Assembly (NCBI GenBank): GCA_035272265.1
Contig: DATEQV010000357.1
Span: forward strand, 1-16,257
Source: Acidisphaera sp035272265
GTDB lineage: Bacteria > Pseudomonadota > Alphaproteobacteria > Acetobacterales > Acetobacteraceae
DNA: 16,257 nt
Direction: 5' to 3'
Shown here: positions 5,900 through 14,213 of the stretch, piece after piece
How positions within the stretch are numbered: position 1 is the stretch's first letter
Layout of the letters: each line of letters starts with the position of its first letter
The notes under the pieces: model-generated
Database searches by the model: none
What the model was told of the DNA's origin: nothing
What the model saw: the letters and a program-made list of their open reading frames with translations, nothing else
Translations under genes and position numbers: made by a program

Positions 5900-8507
5900 C
5901 GACGTGCGCGACTTCTCGTGTCGCAGCCGGACCGATCGCCGACAGCAGGGCCGGCAGGAAGGCGAGCGTGGCGAGCAGCGTGCACCCCAGGCTGATCAGC
6001 AGCAGCTGGCCCATGCTCGCCGTGCCGGGATGCGCCGACAGCGCGAGCGTGCCGAACGCGGACCCGGTCGTGCACGCCGAGAACGTCACGGCGCGGGCGG
6101 TGGCGGAGCCGAGCATCTTCGGCCGCCCCGCGCGCCAGTTCATCACGAAGTAGATGTTGAACGACACGCCGACGCCGAGCAGCAGCGGCAGCGCGATGAT
6201 GTTGGCGAAGTTGATCGGCAGCGGCAGGGCCACGATCACCACCACCGTCATCAGCGCCGACAGCAGCAGGGCCGAGAGCACCAGCGCCATGTCCAGCACC
6301 CGGCGCAGTACGGCGAACAGCAGCACGGCGATGGCGAACACCGCGCCGATGGCGGCGGTGCGGAACGCGTTCACGATCGTATCCGCCGTCGCCACGATCG
6401 TCACCGCCGATCCCGCCGCGTCGGGTGCCACGCCGTCCACCTGGCCCACGAACTTCCGCAGTCCCGCGCTGTCCCGCGCGCCGGGCTTGGCCAGCACCTG
6501 GATCCGTGTCCGCCCGTCCGGCAGCATCCACTCGCGCCTGAGGTCGGCCGGCAGGTCGGCGACCGTCGCGGGCGTGGCCGACAGCGCCGTGCGCAGCTGC
6601 TCCAGCTCCGTCGGCAGGAAGCGCACCAGTGCGGCGTTCATCGCGATGAGCGTCGCGTCGGAAGCAAGCTGCACCGCCTTCAGGTCGGCATCGATGGCGA
6701 TCAGCGGGCTGTCCTTCGGCAGCTTCGGCAGTGCGGGCCCGATCTGTTCCTCGGCCGACTTGGCGGCCATGCGGATATCGGCCGGCGTCACCGCCGCCGG
6801 CGGCGTGGCCGGCGGCGACAGCGTCACCGCGAGGATCGAGTTGGCGTCGGCGACGGCGGCAAGCTTGGGCGCCTGGTCCTGCGGCACGAAGCTCGCGGCG
6901 GAGATCACGTTGCCCGCCAGCGGGAGCTTCTCCAGCTTCGGCATCAGCGCGGTCGCCGCGTCGTACGACGGAGCCAGGATGTCGGCGCTGTACGGGTTGG
7001 ACACCGGGTCGTCCAGCAGGTCCTGCAGCGTGCGCATCGCCTCGGTGTTCGGGTTCTTGGTGTGCAGCGGGTCGCTGTCGAACTGCAGGAACGGCAGCAG
7101 CACGACGCCCGCCGCCGCCAGCGTGCCGAACACGCACAGCATCGGCAGGCGCCGCCGGTGGATGACCGGGTCGAGCGGCGCTGCCCAGGTGAAGCCCACC
7201 TCGGCCTTCTCCCTGCGCGGGCGGACCAGGGTGATCGCCGCGGGCAGAAAGGTCATCGTGCAGACGAACGCGATCAGCATGCCGAAGCCCGCGATCAGGC
7301 CGAGCTCGGCGACCCCCGAGAAGCTGGTCGGCACGAACGCCAGGAACCCCGCCGCGGTCGCCATGGCCGCGACCAGGATCTGGATGCCGACACGGCGGCC
7401 GGTCTCTTCGAGTGCGGCCTCCAGCGAGCCCTCGGCCAGACGCATTTCGCGATATCGCACCGCGAACTGGATCGAGAAATCCACCGCGATGCCGACGAAC
7501 AGCACGGCGAAGCCGACGGAGACAAGATTGAGCGTGCCGATCGCGACGGAGGCGAAGAACAATGTGAACGTCAGGCCGAGTGCCAGCGTCCCCAGGATCG
7601 GCAGGATCAGCCGCCCCCGCACCGCCAGGAACAGCCACAACGTGATCAGCGCGAAGCTGCCGAGCAGTCCCCACACCGCCCCTTGCGCGACGGTCGAGAA
7701 TTCCTCGTCGGCCAGCGCCACCTGTCCGGTGATGCGGACATGAGCATCGCCGCTGCGCACGAACTCCAGATTCGCGATGATCGCGCGCATCGCCTCGGTC
7801 GCCGCCCCGCCGGGCTGCAGCGAGCCGTAGTCCTGTTTCGGCTGCACCAGGACGAACTTGAACTTCGGCCCGAGTGCCGCGACGTCGCCGGACAGCAGGT
7901 TTTCCCAGGACAGCGCGATGGGACGCCCGGCCAGCGCGTCGGCCATCGAGGCGTGGAAGCCGCGCAGCTCGGGCGCGTAATTCGCCAGATCCCCCGCCTG
8001 GTCGTGCTGCACGCCCAACCCCAGCAGGCCGAGCGCCGCGAACAGCCCGCGGGCCGACGGATCCGCGACGAGCTGGCCGAGGAAGGGCTGCGCGTCGATC
8101 GTCTGGTCCAGCAGCTTCTGCAACTTGTCCTGCGACAGGAACAGCAGGCCCTCGCGGTGCAGGTAGGGCGAGCTGTCGGGGCGCCGCACGGTCAGGAAGT
8201 GGGCGCGGTCGGCGCGCAGGGCGTCGGCCAGCGCGGCGGCCGTGGCCTCGGCCTCCTCCGGGATGCGGCCGTCGACGACGGCGACGAGCAGGTCGGAATT
8301 CTGCGGGAAGTCACGACCGAACGCCATCGCGTGCTGCCGCCAGGGCAGCGACTTGGCGAACATCTCGTCGGTGTCGGTGGAGACGCCGAGATGGCCCGAC
8401 GCGTACCACGCCGCGCCGGCGGCGAGCAGGATGCCGCCCAGCACCACCCAGGGGGCGAAACGGCGACAACGCCCGACCAGGGCGGCGAGCAGATTCGGCA
8501 GAAGCAT
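5892..8507 (-). CDS. hpnN: HpnN, hopanoid transporter of the RND/MMPL superfamily
   Basis: This 871-residue inner-membrane protein is a HpnN, which moves hopanoids from the inner to the outer membrane in alphaproteobacteria. One membrane helix lies near the N-terminus (FAPWVVLGGILLAAGAAWYA). A large periplasmic domain follows, then a five-helix sterol-sensing-like block with GIAVDFSIQFAVRYREMR, the RND/MMPL signature. The arrangement then repeats: helix at VFGTLAAAGVVLLPF, second periplasmic domain, and helices from FRTAAIGAVFAIAVLLF to LLATLAFLPALLSAIGP. Length and the two-fold repeat match the family. The start is ATG 8507, with AAGG 9 nt upstream. It is the first gene of a minus-strand operon and diverges from the acyl-CoA ligase across 219 bp. 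No other hopanoid gene is visible beside it. Confidence 0.92.
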   Translation of the reverse strand: MLLPNLLAALVGRCRRFAPWVVLGGILLAAGAAWYASGHLGVSTDTDEMFAKSLPWRQHAMAFGRDFPQNSDLLVAVVDGRIPEEAEATAAALADALRADRAHFLTVRRPDSSPYLHREGLLFLSQDKLQKLLDQTIDAQPFLGQLVADPSARGLFAALGLLGLGVQHDQAGDLANYAPELRGFHASMADALAGRPIALSWENLLSGDVAALGPKFKFVLVQPKQDYGSLQPGGAATEAMRAIIANLEFVRSGDAHVRITGQVALADEEFSTVAQGAVWGLLGSFALITLWLFLAVRGRLILPILGTLALGLTFTLFFASVAIGTLNLVSVGFAVLFVGIAVDFSIQFAVRYREMRLAEGSLEAALEETGRRVGIQILVAAMATAAGFLAFVPTSFSGVAELGLIAGFGMLIAFVCTMTFLPAAITLVRPRREKAEVGFTWAAPLDPVIHRRRLPMLCVFGTLAAAGVVLLPFLQFDSDPLHTKNPNTEAMRTLQDLLDDPVSNPYSADILAPSYDAATALMPKLEKLPLAGNVISAASFVPQDQAPKLAAVADANSILAVTLSPPATPPAAVTPADIRMAAKSAEEQIGPALPKLPKDSPLIAIDADLKAVQLASDATLIAMNAALVRFLPTELEQLRTALSATPATVADLPADLRREWMLPDGRTRIQVLAKPGARDSAGLRKFVGQVDGVAPDAAGSAVTIVATADTIVNAFRTAAIGAVFAIAVLLFAVLRRVLDMALVLSALLLSALMTVVVIVALPLPINFANIIALPLLLGVGVSFNIYFVMNWRAGRPKMLGSATARAVTFSACTTGSAFGTLALSAHPGTASMGQLLLISLGCTLLATLAFLPALLSAIGPAATREVAHVDA

Positions 8508-8726
8508 GCAGACCTTGCTATCCGATGGAGCGGTTCGAAGGGGCGGCTCGACGGTGCCGGCGGCAGGCGCGGGCCGGTCGGTCCGGATAGTCGGTCCCGC
8601 CTGCCCGGTCCATGGCTGAAACGCTTCGACCCGGAACGCGCCCGTGCGTTCCGCATCGCCGTCGCACTGGGCTAAGCTTCGCCGCTGGCCCGAACGCCGG
8701 GGCCGCATTCGCGACGGGAGGAAAAC

Positions 8727-10364
8727 ATGACCAGCCCCTTTGACGCCGGGCTCGACCGCAACGCGGCCAACTACGCCGCGCTCTCGCCGCTCAGTTTCAT
8801 CGCCCGCTCGGCGCTCGCCTATCCGGACAGGACCTCCGTGATCCACGGCGACGTGCGGCACACCTGGCGGCAGACCTACGAGCGCTGCCGGCGGCTCGCC
8901 TCGGCCCTCTCGCGACGCGGCATCGGCAAGAACGACACCGTGGCGGTGATGGCGGCGAACATCCCTGCCATGGTCGAGGCGCATTTCGGCGTGCCGATGT
9001 GCGGGGCGGTGCTCAACACGCTGAACACGCGGCTCGATGGCGCGACGATCGGCTTCATGCTGGGCCACGGCGAGACGAAGGTGCTGCTGACCGACCGCGA
9101 GTTCTCGCCCACGGTCAAGCAGGCGCTCGCCGGGCTGCAGACCAGGCCGCTGGTGATCGACATCGACGACGCGCTGGCAACGAGCGGCGAGCTGATCGGC
9201 GAGTTGGAATACGAGACCTTCCTGCAGGAGGGCGACCCCGCCTACGAGTGGTCGCTGCCGGCCGACGAATGGGATGCCATCGCGCTGAACTACACCTCGG
9301 GCACGACGGGCGATCCCAAGGGCGTGGTGTACCATCATCGCGGCGCGTACCTGAACGCGGTCAGCAACATCGTCGGCTGGACCATGCCGCAGGGTGCGGT
9401 GTACCTGTGGACCTTGCCGATGTTCCACTGCAATGGCTGGTGCTTCCCGTGGAGCGTCGCGGCCGTCGGCGGCACCAACGTCTGCCTGCGCAAGGTCGAG
9501 GCCGCGGCGATCCTGGACGCGTTCCGCCGCCACAACGTCACCCACATGTGCGGCGCGCCGATCGTCTATGCCACGCTGATCAACGCGCCCGAGCACCTGC
9601 ACGCGCAGCTGCCGCATGTGGTGAAGGGACAGGTCGCGGGTGCGGCGCCGCCGGCCGCGATCATCGAGGGCGCCGCGCGCATGGGCATCGACCTGACGCA
9701 TGTGTACGGCCTGACCGAGACCTACGGCCCCGCCGCGGTGTGCGAGAAGCACAAGTCCTGGGAGGCGCTCGACGCGCACAAGCGCGCGGAGCTGAACGCC
9801 CGCCAGGGTGTGACCGCGCCGCTGCAGGAGGCGATGACCGTGCTCGACCCGGAGACGATGCAGCCGGTACCGTGGAACGGCGAGACGATGGGCGAGATCA
9901 TGTTCCGCGGCAACATCACCATGCGCGGCTACCTGAAGAACCCGAAGGCGACGGCGGCGAGCTTCGCCGGCGGCTGGTTTCACACCGGCGACCTCGCGGT
10001 CGTGCAGCCGGACGGCTACGTGAAGATCCGCGACCGCTCCAAGGACATCATCATCTCGGGCGGCGAGAACATCTCGTCCATCGAGGTCGAGGACGTGCTG
10101 CACAGCCATCCGGCGGTGCTCGGTGCGGCGGTGGTGGCGCAGCCCGACGAGAAGTGGGGCGAGACGCCCTGCGCCTTCATCGAGGTGAAGTTCGGCATGA
10201 CGCTGACCGAGGACGAGCTGACCGAGTACTGCCGCGCGAACATGGCGAGGTTCAAGGTGCCCAAGCGCTTCGTCTTCTCCGACCTGCCGCGCACCTCGAC
10301 CGGCAAGATCCAGAAATACATGCTGCGTGCGAAGGCCCGCGAGCAGGGCGAGCAGGCGGTCTGA
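8727..10364 (+). CDS. acyl-CoA synthetase (AMP-forming ligase, DmdB-like)
   Basis: This is a 545-residue member of the ANL (AMP-binding) superfamily; it adenylates a carboxylic acid and forms its CoA thioester. The ATP loop is YTSGTTGDPKG (189-199). Downstream motifs are PMFHCNGWCFPW, HVYGLTETYGPA, GWFHTGDLAVVQPDGYVKIR, SKDIIISGGENISSIEVED and RTSTGKIQK with the catalytic Lys527. The protein resembles medium-chain ligases and the DmdB methylmercaptopropionate-CoA ligases. Substrate cannot be fixed from sequence: DmdB relatives are common in bacteria that do not use DMSP. The ATG is preceded by GGGAGG (8716-8721) at 5 bp. The next gene starts 3 bp after its stop, and an acyl-CoA dehydrogenase follows, so activation and first oxidation of the same acid are probably co-expressed. 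Confidence 0.93.
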   Translation: MTSPFDAGLDRNAANYAALSPLSFIARSALAYPDRTSVIHGDVRHTWRQTYERCRRLASALSRRGIGKNDTVAVMAANIPAMVEAHFGVPMCGAVLNTLNTRLDGATIGFMLGHGETKVLLTDREFSPTVKQALAGLQTRPLVIDIDDALATSGELIGELEYETFLQEGDPAYEWSLPADEWDAIALNYTSGTTGDPKGVVYHHRGAYLNAVSNIVGWTMPQGAVYLWTLPMFHCNGWCFPWSVAAVGGTNVCLRKVEAAAILDAFRRHNVTHMCGAPIVYATLINAPEHLHAQLPHVVKGQVAGAAPPAAIIEGAARMGIDLTHVYGLTETYGPAAVCEKHKSWEALDAHKRAELNARQGVTAPLQEAMTVLDPETMQPVPWNGETMGEIMFRGNITMRGYLKNPKATAASFAGGWFHTGDLAVVQPDGYVKIRDRSKDIIISGGENISSIEVEDVLHSHPAVLGAAVVAQPDEKWGETPCAFIEVKFGMTLTEDELTEYCRANMARFKVPKRFVFSDLPRTSTGKIQKYMLRAKAREQGEQAV

Positions 10365-10367
10365 CCG

Positions 10368-10964
10368 GTGCCATTGCGCACCGACGGACCGCGCGCGGCG
10401 TGCCTCGGCGCGGCGGCGCTGCTGCTGGGCGCCGCCGCACCCGCCGGGCCGCCGCCGGCGGCGACCGACGTGCCGTTCGATGTGCTCAGCCCCGACCTCT
10501 ATCGCAGCGTGACGTTGAAGTGGAACGCGGGCAGCGGGACGCTCTGCGCGGCGACGCGGTCGCGGCGGGACTGGGAGGCGCTGACCCGCAACGTCGGCGC
10601 GAAGTCCCAGGACAACGGCGCGCCGACGCCGGACGAGTGGAACCGCCACGCCGTCCTGGTGCTCGGGCGGCAGGTCAACATGGGCCGCACACCGGTTGGG
10701 TTCCACGTCGATGGCGTGCACAGGCAGGGCTCGACGATCGAGGTCGACTACTCGCTCACCCCGGTGCCGCCCCCCGGCGGCACCGCGTGGTTCGCGGCCG
10801 TCGCGATCCTGAAGCCCTTGACGCCGACCGTGACATTCAAGGAATCCGGGCGCGTTGTGTGCACCGTGCAGCCGATGGCGGGCCATTGGGTCTCGCCGAG
10901 TAAGCCGGCGCCCGCACCGGCGCCGCCGTCCGACCAGCCGCAGGCTTCGGCGCCTGCCCAATAG
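10368..10964 (+). CDS. secreted protein with possible PrcB-like domain and Pro-rich tail
   Basis: This is a 198-residue protein starting with GTG at 10368, 3 bp after the ligase stop, so probably translated by coupling. The N-terminus is a signal peptide (RAACLGAAALLLGAAAPAG). The centre (RRDWEALTRNVG, FHVDGV, STIEVDYSLTPVPPPGG, GRVVCTV) recalls the PrcB C-terminal domain, a small beta fold, but this is a weak pattern match. Two Cys (near LCAATRS and VVCTVQ) could pair. The last 25 residues are Pro/Ala-rich and probably disordered. Its place between two acyl-CoA enzymes is odd for an exported protein; the sequence shows no functional link. The stop (TAG, 10962-10964) overlaps the Shine-Dalgarno of the next gene. 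Confidence 0.8.
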   Translation: MPLRTDGPRAACLGAAALLLGAAAPAGPPPAATDVPFDVLSPDLYRSVTLKWNAGSGTLCAATRSRRDWEALTRNVGAKSQDNGAPTPDEWNRHAVLVLGRQVNMGRTPVGFHVDGVHRQGSTIEVDYSLTPVPPPGGTAWFAAVAILKPLTPTVTFKESGRVVCTVQPMAGHWVSPSKPAPAPAPPSDQPQASAPAQ

Positions 10965-10973
10965 GAGAGAGAC

Positions 10974-12770
10974 ATGAGCTATACGCCGCCGGTCCGCGAC
11001 ATGCGCTTCGTGCTGGAGGAGCTGATCGGACTCGATCGCGTCGGCGCGTTGCCGGGCTGCGATCAGGTCACGCCCGATCTGGTGGGCGCGGTGCTGGACG
11101 AGGCGGCGAAGTTCGCGCGCGACGTGCTCGCCCCGCTCAACCATCCCGGCGACAAGCAGGGTGCCAGCTGGCACGACGGCGAGGTCAGCACGCCCGACGG
11201 CTTTGCGGATGCCTACAAGCGGTTCGTCGAGGGCGGCTGGAACGCGCTCGCGGGCGATCCGGAATTCGGCGGGCAGGGCTTGCCCATGGCCGTCGCGGCT
11301 GCGGTCGACGAGATGTGGAACGCGTCCAACGTGTCCTTCGCCCTGTGTCCGCTGCTGACGACAGGCGCGATCGAGGCGTTGCACCTGACCGGGTCGGACG
11401 CGCAGAAGGCGCTCTATCTGCCGAAGATGGTCGAGGGCACCTGGACCGGCACGATGAATCTGACCGAGCCGCAGGCCGGGTCGGATCTGGCCGCCGTGCG
11501 GACGCGCGCGGTGCCGGAGCCGGACGGGCGCTACCGCATCTTCGGGCAGAAGATCTTCATCACCTACGGCGATCACGACATGGCCGAGAACATCGTGCAC
11601 CTCGTGCTCGCGCGGCTGCCCGACGCGCCGGAGGGCGTGAAGGGACTCAGCCTGTTCATCGTGCCGAAGTTCATCCCCGACGCGAACGGCAACCCGGGCG
11701 AGCGCAACGACGTGCACTGCGTGTCGATCGAGCACAAGCTCGGCATCCACGGCAGCCCGACCGCGGTGCTGGCCTTCGGCGACCACGGCGGCGCGATCGG
11801 CGAGCTGGTCGGCGAGGCCAACCGCGGCCTGGAATACATGTTCATCATGATGAACGCGGCGCGCTTCCATGTCGGGCTGCAGGGTGTCGCGGTTTCGGAC
11901 CGGGCGCTGCAGCAGGCGCGGGAGTACGCGAAGGAGCGCGTGCAGGGCGTCGAGACCGGCGTGCGCGGCGGCGGGCGGGTGCCGATCATCAAGCATCCGG
12001 ACGTGCGGCGGATGCTGATGGAGATGAAGGCGCGCACCGAGTCGATGCGTGCGCTGGCCTATGTCACCGCCTTCCTGCTCGATGTCGGCAGCCGGGCCGA
12101 GAACGAGGAGGGCCGCAAGCGGGCGCAGCTGTTCGCGGAACTGCTGATCCCCGTGGTCAAGGGCTGGAGCACCGAGAGTTCGATCGAACTCGCCAACATC
12201 GGCATCCAGGTGCATGGCGGCATGGGCTTCATCGAGGAGACGGGCGCGGCGCAGTACCTGCGCGATGCGCGCATCCTGACGATCTACGAGGGCACCACGG
12301 GGATTCAGGCCAACGACCTCGTCGGCCGCAAGATCGCCCGCGACGGCGGCCGCGTCGCCACCGTGGGCATCGCGACGATGCGCGAGGAGATCAAGAACCT
12401 GCCGGAAGACGGCGACCTGGCGACGCTGCGCACGGGGATGGCCGAGGCGCTGTCGCTGCTGGAAGCGTGCGTCGAGTGGGTCGCCAACACGTATTCGGTC
12501 GATCCGCGCCCGGCGCTGGCCGGTGCGGTGCCGCTGCTGAAGCTGTTCGGGATCACCGCGGGCGGCTGGCAGACCGCGCGTGCGGCGCTGGCGGCGAAGG
12601 CGAAGCTGGACGCGGGCGAGAATGCCGAGCGCGACTTCTATACGGCGAAGATCGGCACCGCGCGGTTCTATGCCGACAGCGTGCTGCCGCAGGTCCGCGC
12701 GCTTGCGCACACCGTCATGAACGCCGCGGCGGGGACGCTGGCGCTGACCGACGAGCAGCTCGCGGCGTAA
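10974..12770 (+). CDS. acyl-CoA dehydrogenase, long form (DmdC-like)
   Basis: This is a 598-residue FAD-dependent acyl-CoA dehydrogenase that introduces a 2,3 double bond into an acyl-CoA. Motifs in order: DPEFGGQGLPMAVA; MNLTEPQAGSDLAAVRTRA (FAD/substrate binding); FITYGDHD; HKLGIHGSPT; QVHGGMGFIEETGAAQYLRD; and IYEGTTGIQANDL, whose Glu439 is in the position of the catalytic base (Glu376 of MCAD). A C-terminal domain of about 130 residues follows, as in the roughly 590-residue group that includes DmdC (methylmercaptopropionyl-CoA dehydrogenase). AGGAG, overlapping the previous stop, precedes the ATG. Pairing with the DmdB-like ligase matches dmdB/dmdC, but no dmdA or dmdD is in the window, so a general short- or branched-chain acid pathway is at least as likely. 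Confidence 0.93.
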   Translation: MSYTPPVRDMRFVLEELIGLDRVGALPGCDQVTPDLVGAVLDEAAKFARDVLAPLNHPGDKQGASWHDGEVSTPDGFADAYKRFVEGGWNALAGDPEFGGQGLPMAVAAAVDEMWNASNVSFALCPLLTTGAIEALHLTGSDAQKALYLPKMVEGTWTGTMNLTEPQAGSDLAAVRTRAVPEPDGRYRIFGQKIFITYGDHDMAENIVHLVLARLPDAPEGVKGLSLFIVPKFIPDANGNPGERNDVHCVSIEHKLGIHGSPTAVLAFGDHGGAIGELVGEANRGLEYMFIMMNAARFHVGLQGVAVSDRALQQAREYAKERVQGVETGVRGGGRVPIIKHPDVRRMLMEMKARTESMRALAYVTAFLLDVGSRAENEEGRKRAQLFAELLIPVVKGWSTESSIELANIGIQVHGGMGFIEETGAAQYLRDARILTIYEGTTGIQANDLVGRKIARDGGRVATVGIATMREEIKNLPEDGDLATLRTGMAEALSLLEACVEWVANTYSVDPRPALAGAVPLLKLFGITAGGWQTARAALAAKAKLDAGENAERDFYTAKIGTARFYADSVLPQVRALAHTVMNAAAGTLALTDEQLAA

Positions 12771-12784
12771 GCCGGGCGGCTTTT
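12769..12784 (+). terminator. short hairpin with T run after the dehydrogenase gene
   Basis: AAGCC-GGGC-GGCTT followed by two further T starts inside the TAA stop of the acyl-CoA dehydrogenase. The stem is only 5 bp, so it is a weak intrinsic terminator candidate. It also reads as a hairpin with T run on the other strand. Confidence 0.4.
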
Positions 12785-12811
12785 CGGCAATCCCACGCGT
12801 GGCTTTCGTGA

Positions 12812-12908
12812 CCCATCGTCGCCGTAACTTCGCAACCAGCGACTGCGCGTCCGTCGGCGCGCGCACCTTCGCGTCGTTGTCGAAGTAGACGAATACGTCG
12901 GCGCTACC
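12812..12908 (-). pseudogene. 3' remnant of a DUF72 gene
   Basis: The minus strand here encodes ADVFVYFDNDAKVRAPTDA followed by QSLVAKLRRRW, which matches the extreme C-terminus of DUF72 (YecE-like) proteins, where DVYVYFDND.K..AP.DA is the final conserved strand. Nothing upstream (12909 onward, on the minus strand) looks like the rest of the protein, and pobA begins at 12960 on the other strand. Only about 30 codons of a normally 250-residue gene remain. The frame lacks a clear stop before the neighbouring gene. The function of DUF72 proteins is unsettled. The remnant suggests that an insertion or deletion put pobA here. Confidence 0.7.
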
Positions 12909-12959
12909 TGCTACTCCGCTGCATGCGGGCGTGCTTGAGTGGAGGGGGGGAGGGCGGTC

Positions 12960-14141
12960 ATGGCAGCCGAACGCACGCAGGTGGGGATCGTCGGCGCGGG
13001 GCCGGCGGGATTGCTGCTCGCCCGGTTGCTGCATCTGAACGGCATCGACTGCATGATCCTCGAAGCGCGCTCCCGCGCCTATGTCGAGAACCGCATACGC
13101 GCGGGCGTGCTGGAGTGGAACGCCGTGCGCGTGCTGGAAGATGCCGGGGTCGCCGGCCGGCTGCACGACATCGGCCTGCCGCACGAGGGCGTCGTCCTGC
13201 GCTACGACCAGCGCGACCACCGGATCGATTTCCGCGGACTGACCGGCAAGCACGTCACCGTCTATTCGCAGCACGAGGTGGTGCGCGACCTGATCGCGGC
13301 GAATCTCGCCGCCGGCGTCCCGATCGTGTTCGAGGCCTCCGACGTCCATCCGCTCGGCTTCGACGACGACGCGCCGGAAATCGCGTACGTGGCCGGCGGC
13401 GAGCATCGCGTGCTGCGCTGCGACTACATCGCCGGCTGCGACGGGTTCCACGGCGTCTGCCGCGGCGCGATCCCCGCCGGCGTGCTGACGGTGTTCGACC
13501 GCATCTATCCGTTCGCCTGGCTCGGCATCCTGGCCGATGCGCCGCCGAGTTCGCACGAGCTGGTCTATGCCAACCACGCCAACGGCTTCGCGCTGCTGTC
13601 GATGCGGTCGACGTCGGTCAGCCGCCTGTATCTGCAGTGCGCGCCGGACGAGGACCTGGAGGCGTGGCCGGACGCGAGGATCTGGGACGAACTGCGGGTG
13701 CGGCTGGCGACCCGCGAGGGTTTCGCGCTGACCGGCGGGCCGGTGCTGCAGAAGGGGGTGACGCCCATGCGCAGCTTCGTCGTCGAGCCGATGCAGCACG
13801 GGCGGCTGTTCCTGGCGGGCGACGCGGCGCACATCGTTCCGCCGACCGGGGCGAAGGGCATGAACATGGCGATCGCCGACGTCACCGTCCTCGCCCGCGC
13901 GCTGGCAACTCGGATCAAGGACGGCGATGGCGAGCGGCTGGCGCGGTACTCGGCCGACTGCACCGACCGGGTGTGGAAGGTGCAGCGGTTTTCCTGGTGG
14001 ATGACCTCGATGCTGCACCGCTTCGCGGGGCAGACGCCGTTCGACCGGCGGATGCAGATCGCCGAGCTGGACTACGTCGCGACCTATCCCGCGGCATCAG
14101 CACTGCTGGCCGAGAACTATGTCGGCCTGCCGATCGGCTGA
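12960..14141 (+). CDS. pobA: 4-hydroxybenzoate 3-monooxygenase PobA
   Basis: This 393-residue flavoprotein converts 4-hydroxybenzoate to protocatechuate with NADPH and O2, feeding the beta-ketoadipate pathway. GAGPAGLLLARLL (12-24) is the FAD Rossmann motif, DYIAGCDGFHG (155-165) the DG motif, and GRLFLAGDAAHIVPPTGAKG (281-300) the second FAD motif. Residues that bind substrate in the Pseudomonas enzyme are present: Tyr203, Ser214, Arg216, Arg222, Tyr224 and Tyr387 (Pseudomonas Tyr201, Ser212, Arg214, Arg220, Tyr222, Tyr385). RRIWK/RFSWWMTS-type sequence (VWK-VQRFSWWMTS) and ENYVGLP also match. Length equals the family's 394. ATG 12960 follows GGGAGG at 6 bp; an upstream in-frame start at 12939 is less likely. 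No pobR-like regulator or protocatechuate gene is in the window. Confidence 0.96.
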   Translation: MAAERTQVGIVGAGPAGLLLARLLHLNGIDCMILEARSRAYVENRIRAGVLEWNAVRVLEDAGVAGRLHDIGLPHEGVVLRYDQRDHRIDFRGLTGKHVTVYSQHEVVRDLIAANLAAGVPIVFEASDVHPLGFDDDAPEIAYVAGGEHRVLRCDYIAGCDGFHGVCRGAIPAGVLTVFDRIYPFAWLGILADAPPSSHELVYANHANGFALLSMRSTSVSRLYLQCAPDEDLEAWPDARIWDELRVRLATREGFALTGGPVLQKGVTPMRSFVVEPMQHGRLFLAGDAAHIVPPTGAKGMNMAIADVTVLARALATRIKDGDGERLARYSADCTDRVWKVQRFSWWMTSMLHRFAGQTPFDRRMQIAELDYVATYPAASALLAENYVGLPIG

Positions 14142-14173
14142 ACCGGTGCCGCAGCAGGCTGTTCCCCCGGCAT

Positions 14174-14213
14174 GCGGCGGGATCATCCATCGGGCGGCGG
14201 GATCATCCATCGC
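14174..14213. repeat. 20-bp direct repeat, two copies, over a stop codon
   Basis: Two adjacent 20-bp units (14174-14193 and 14194-14213) match at 19 of 20 positions. They cover the last codons and the stop of the minus-strand Cys-rich gene, and the copy beyond the stop looks like a recent slippage duplication. Confidence 0.85.

Noticed and set aside
5739..8675. A 978-codon open frame on the plus strand
   Set aside because: It lies opposite hpnN and is dominated by Arg, Gln, His and Gly without any domain signal, as expected for an antisense frame.
8508..8726. Promoters in the divergent region between hpnN and the ligase gene
   Set aside because: Two promoters are expected, but every candidate box pair I could find was too weak to report; no palindrome or riboswitch-like structure stood out.
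8999..10903. Long plus-strand frames overlapping the ligase, dehydrogenase and pobA genes
   Set aside because: They are out of frame with clearly homologous proteins and show only Arg/Ala/Gly-rich composition.
5892..14018. A 2708-codon open frame on the minus strand
   Set aside because: Only its last 871 codons (8507 to 5892) encode hpnN. The rest is antisense to the ligase, dehydrogenase and pobA genes and has the Arg/His/Ala-rich composition of a GC-rich shadow frame, apart from the short DUF72 remnant.
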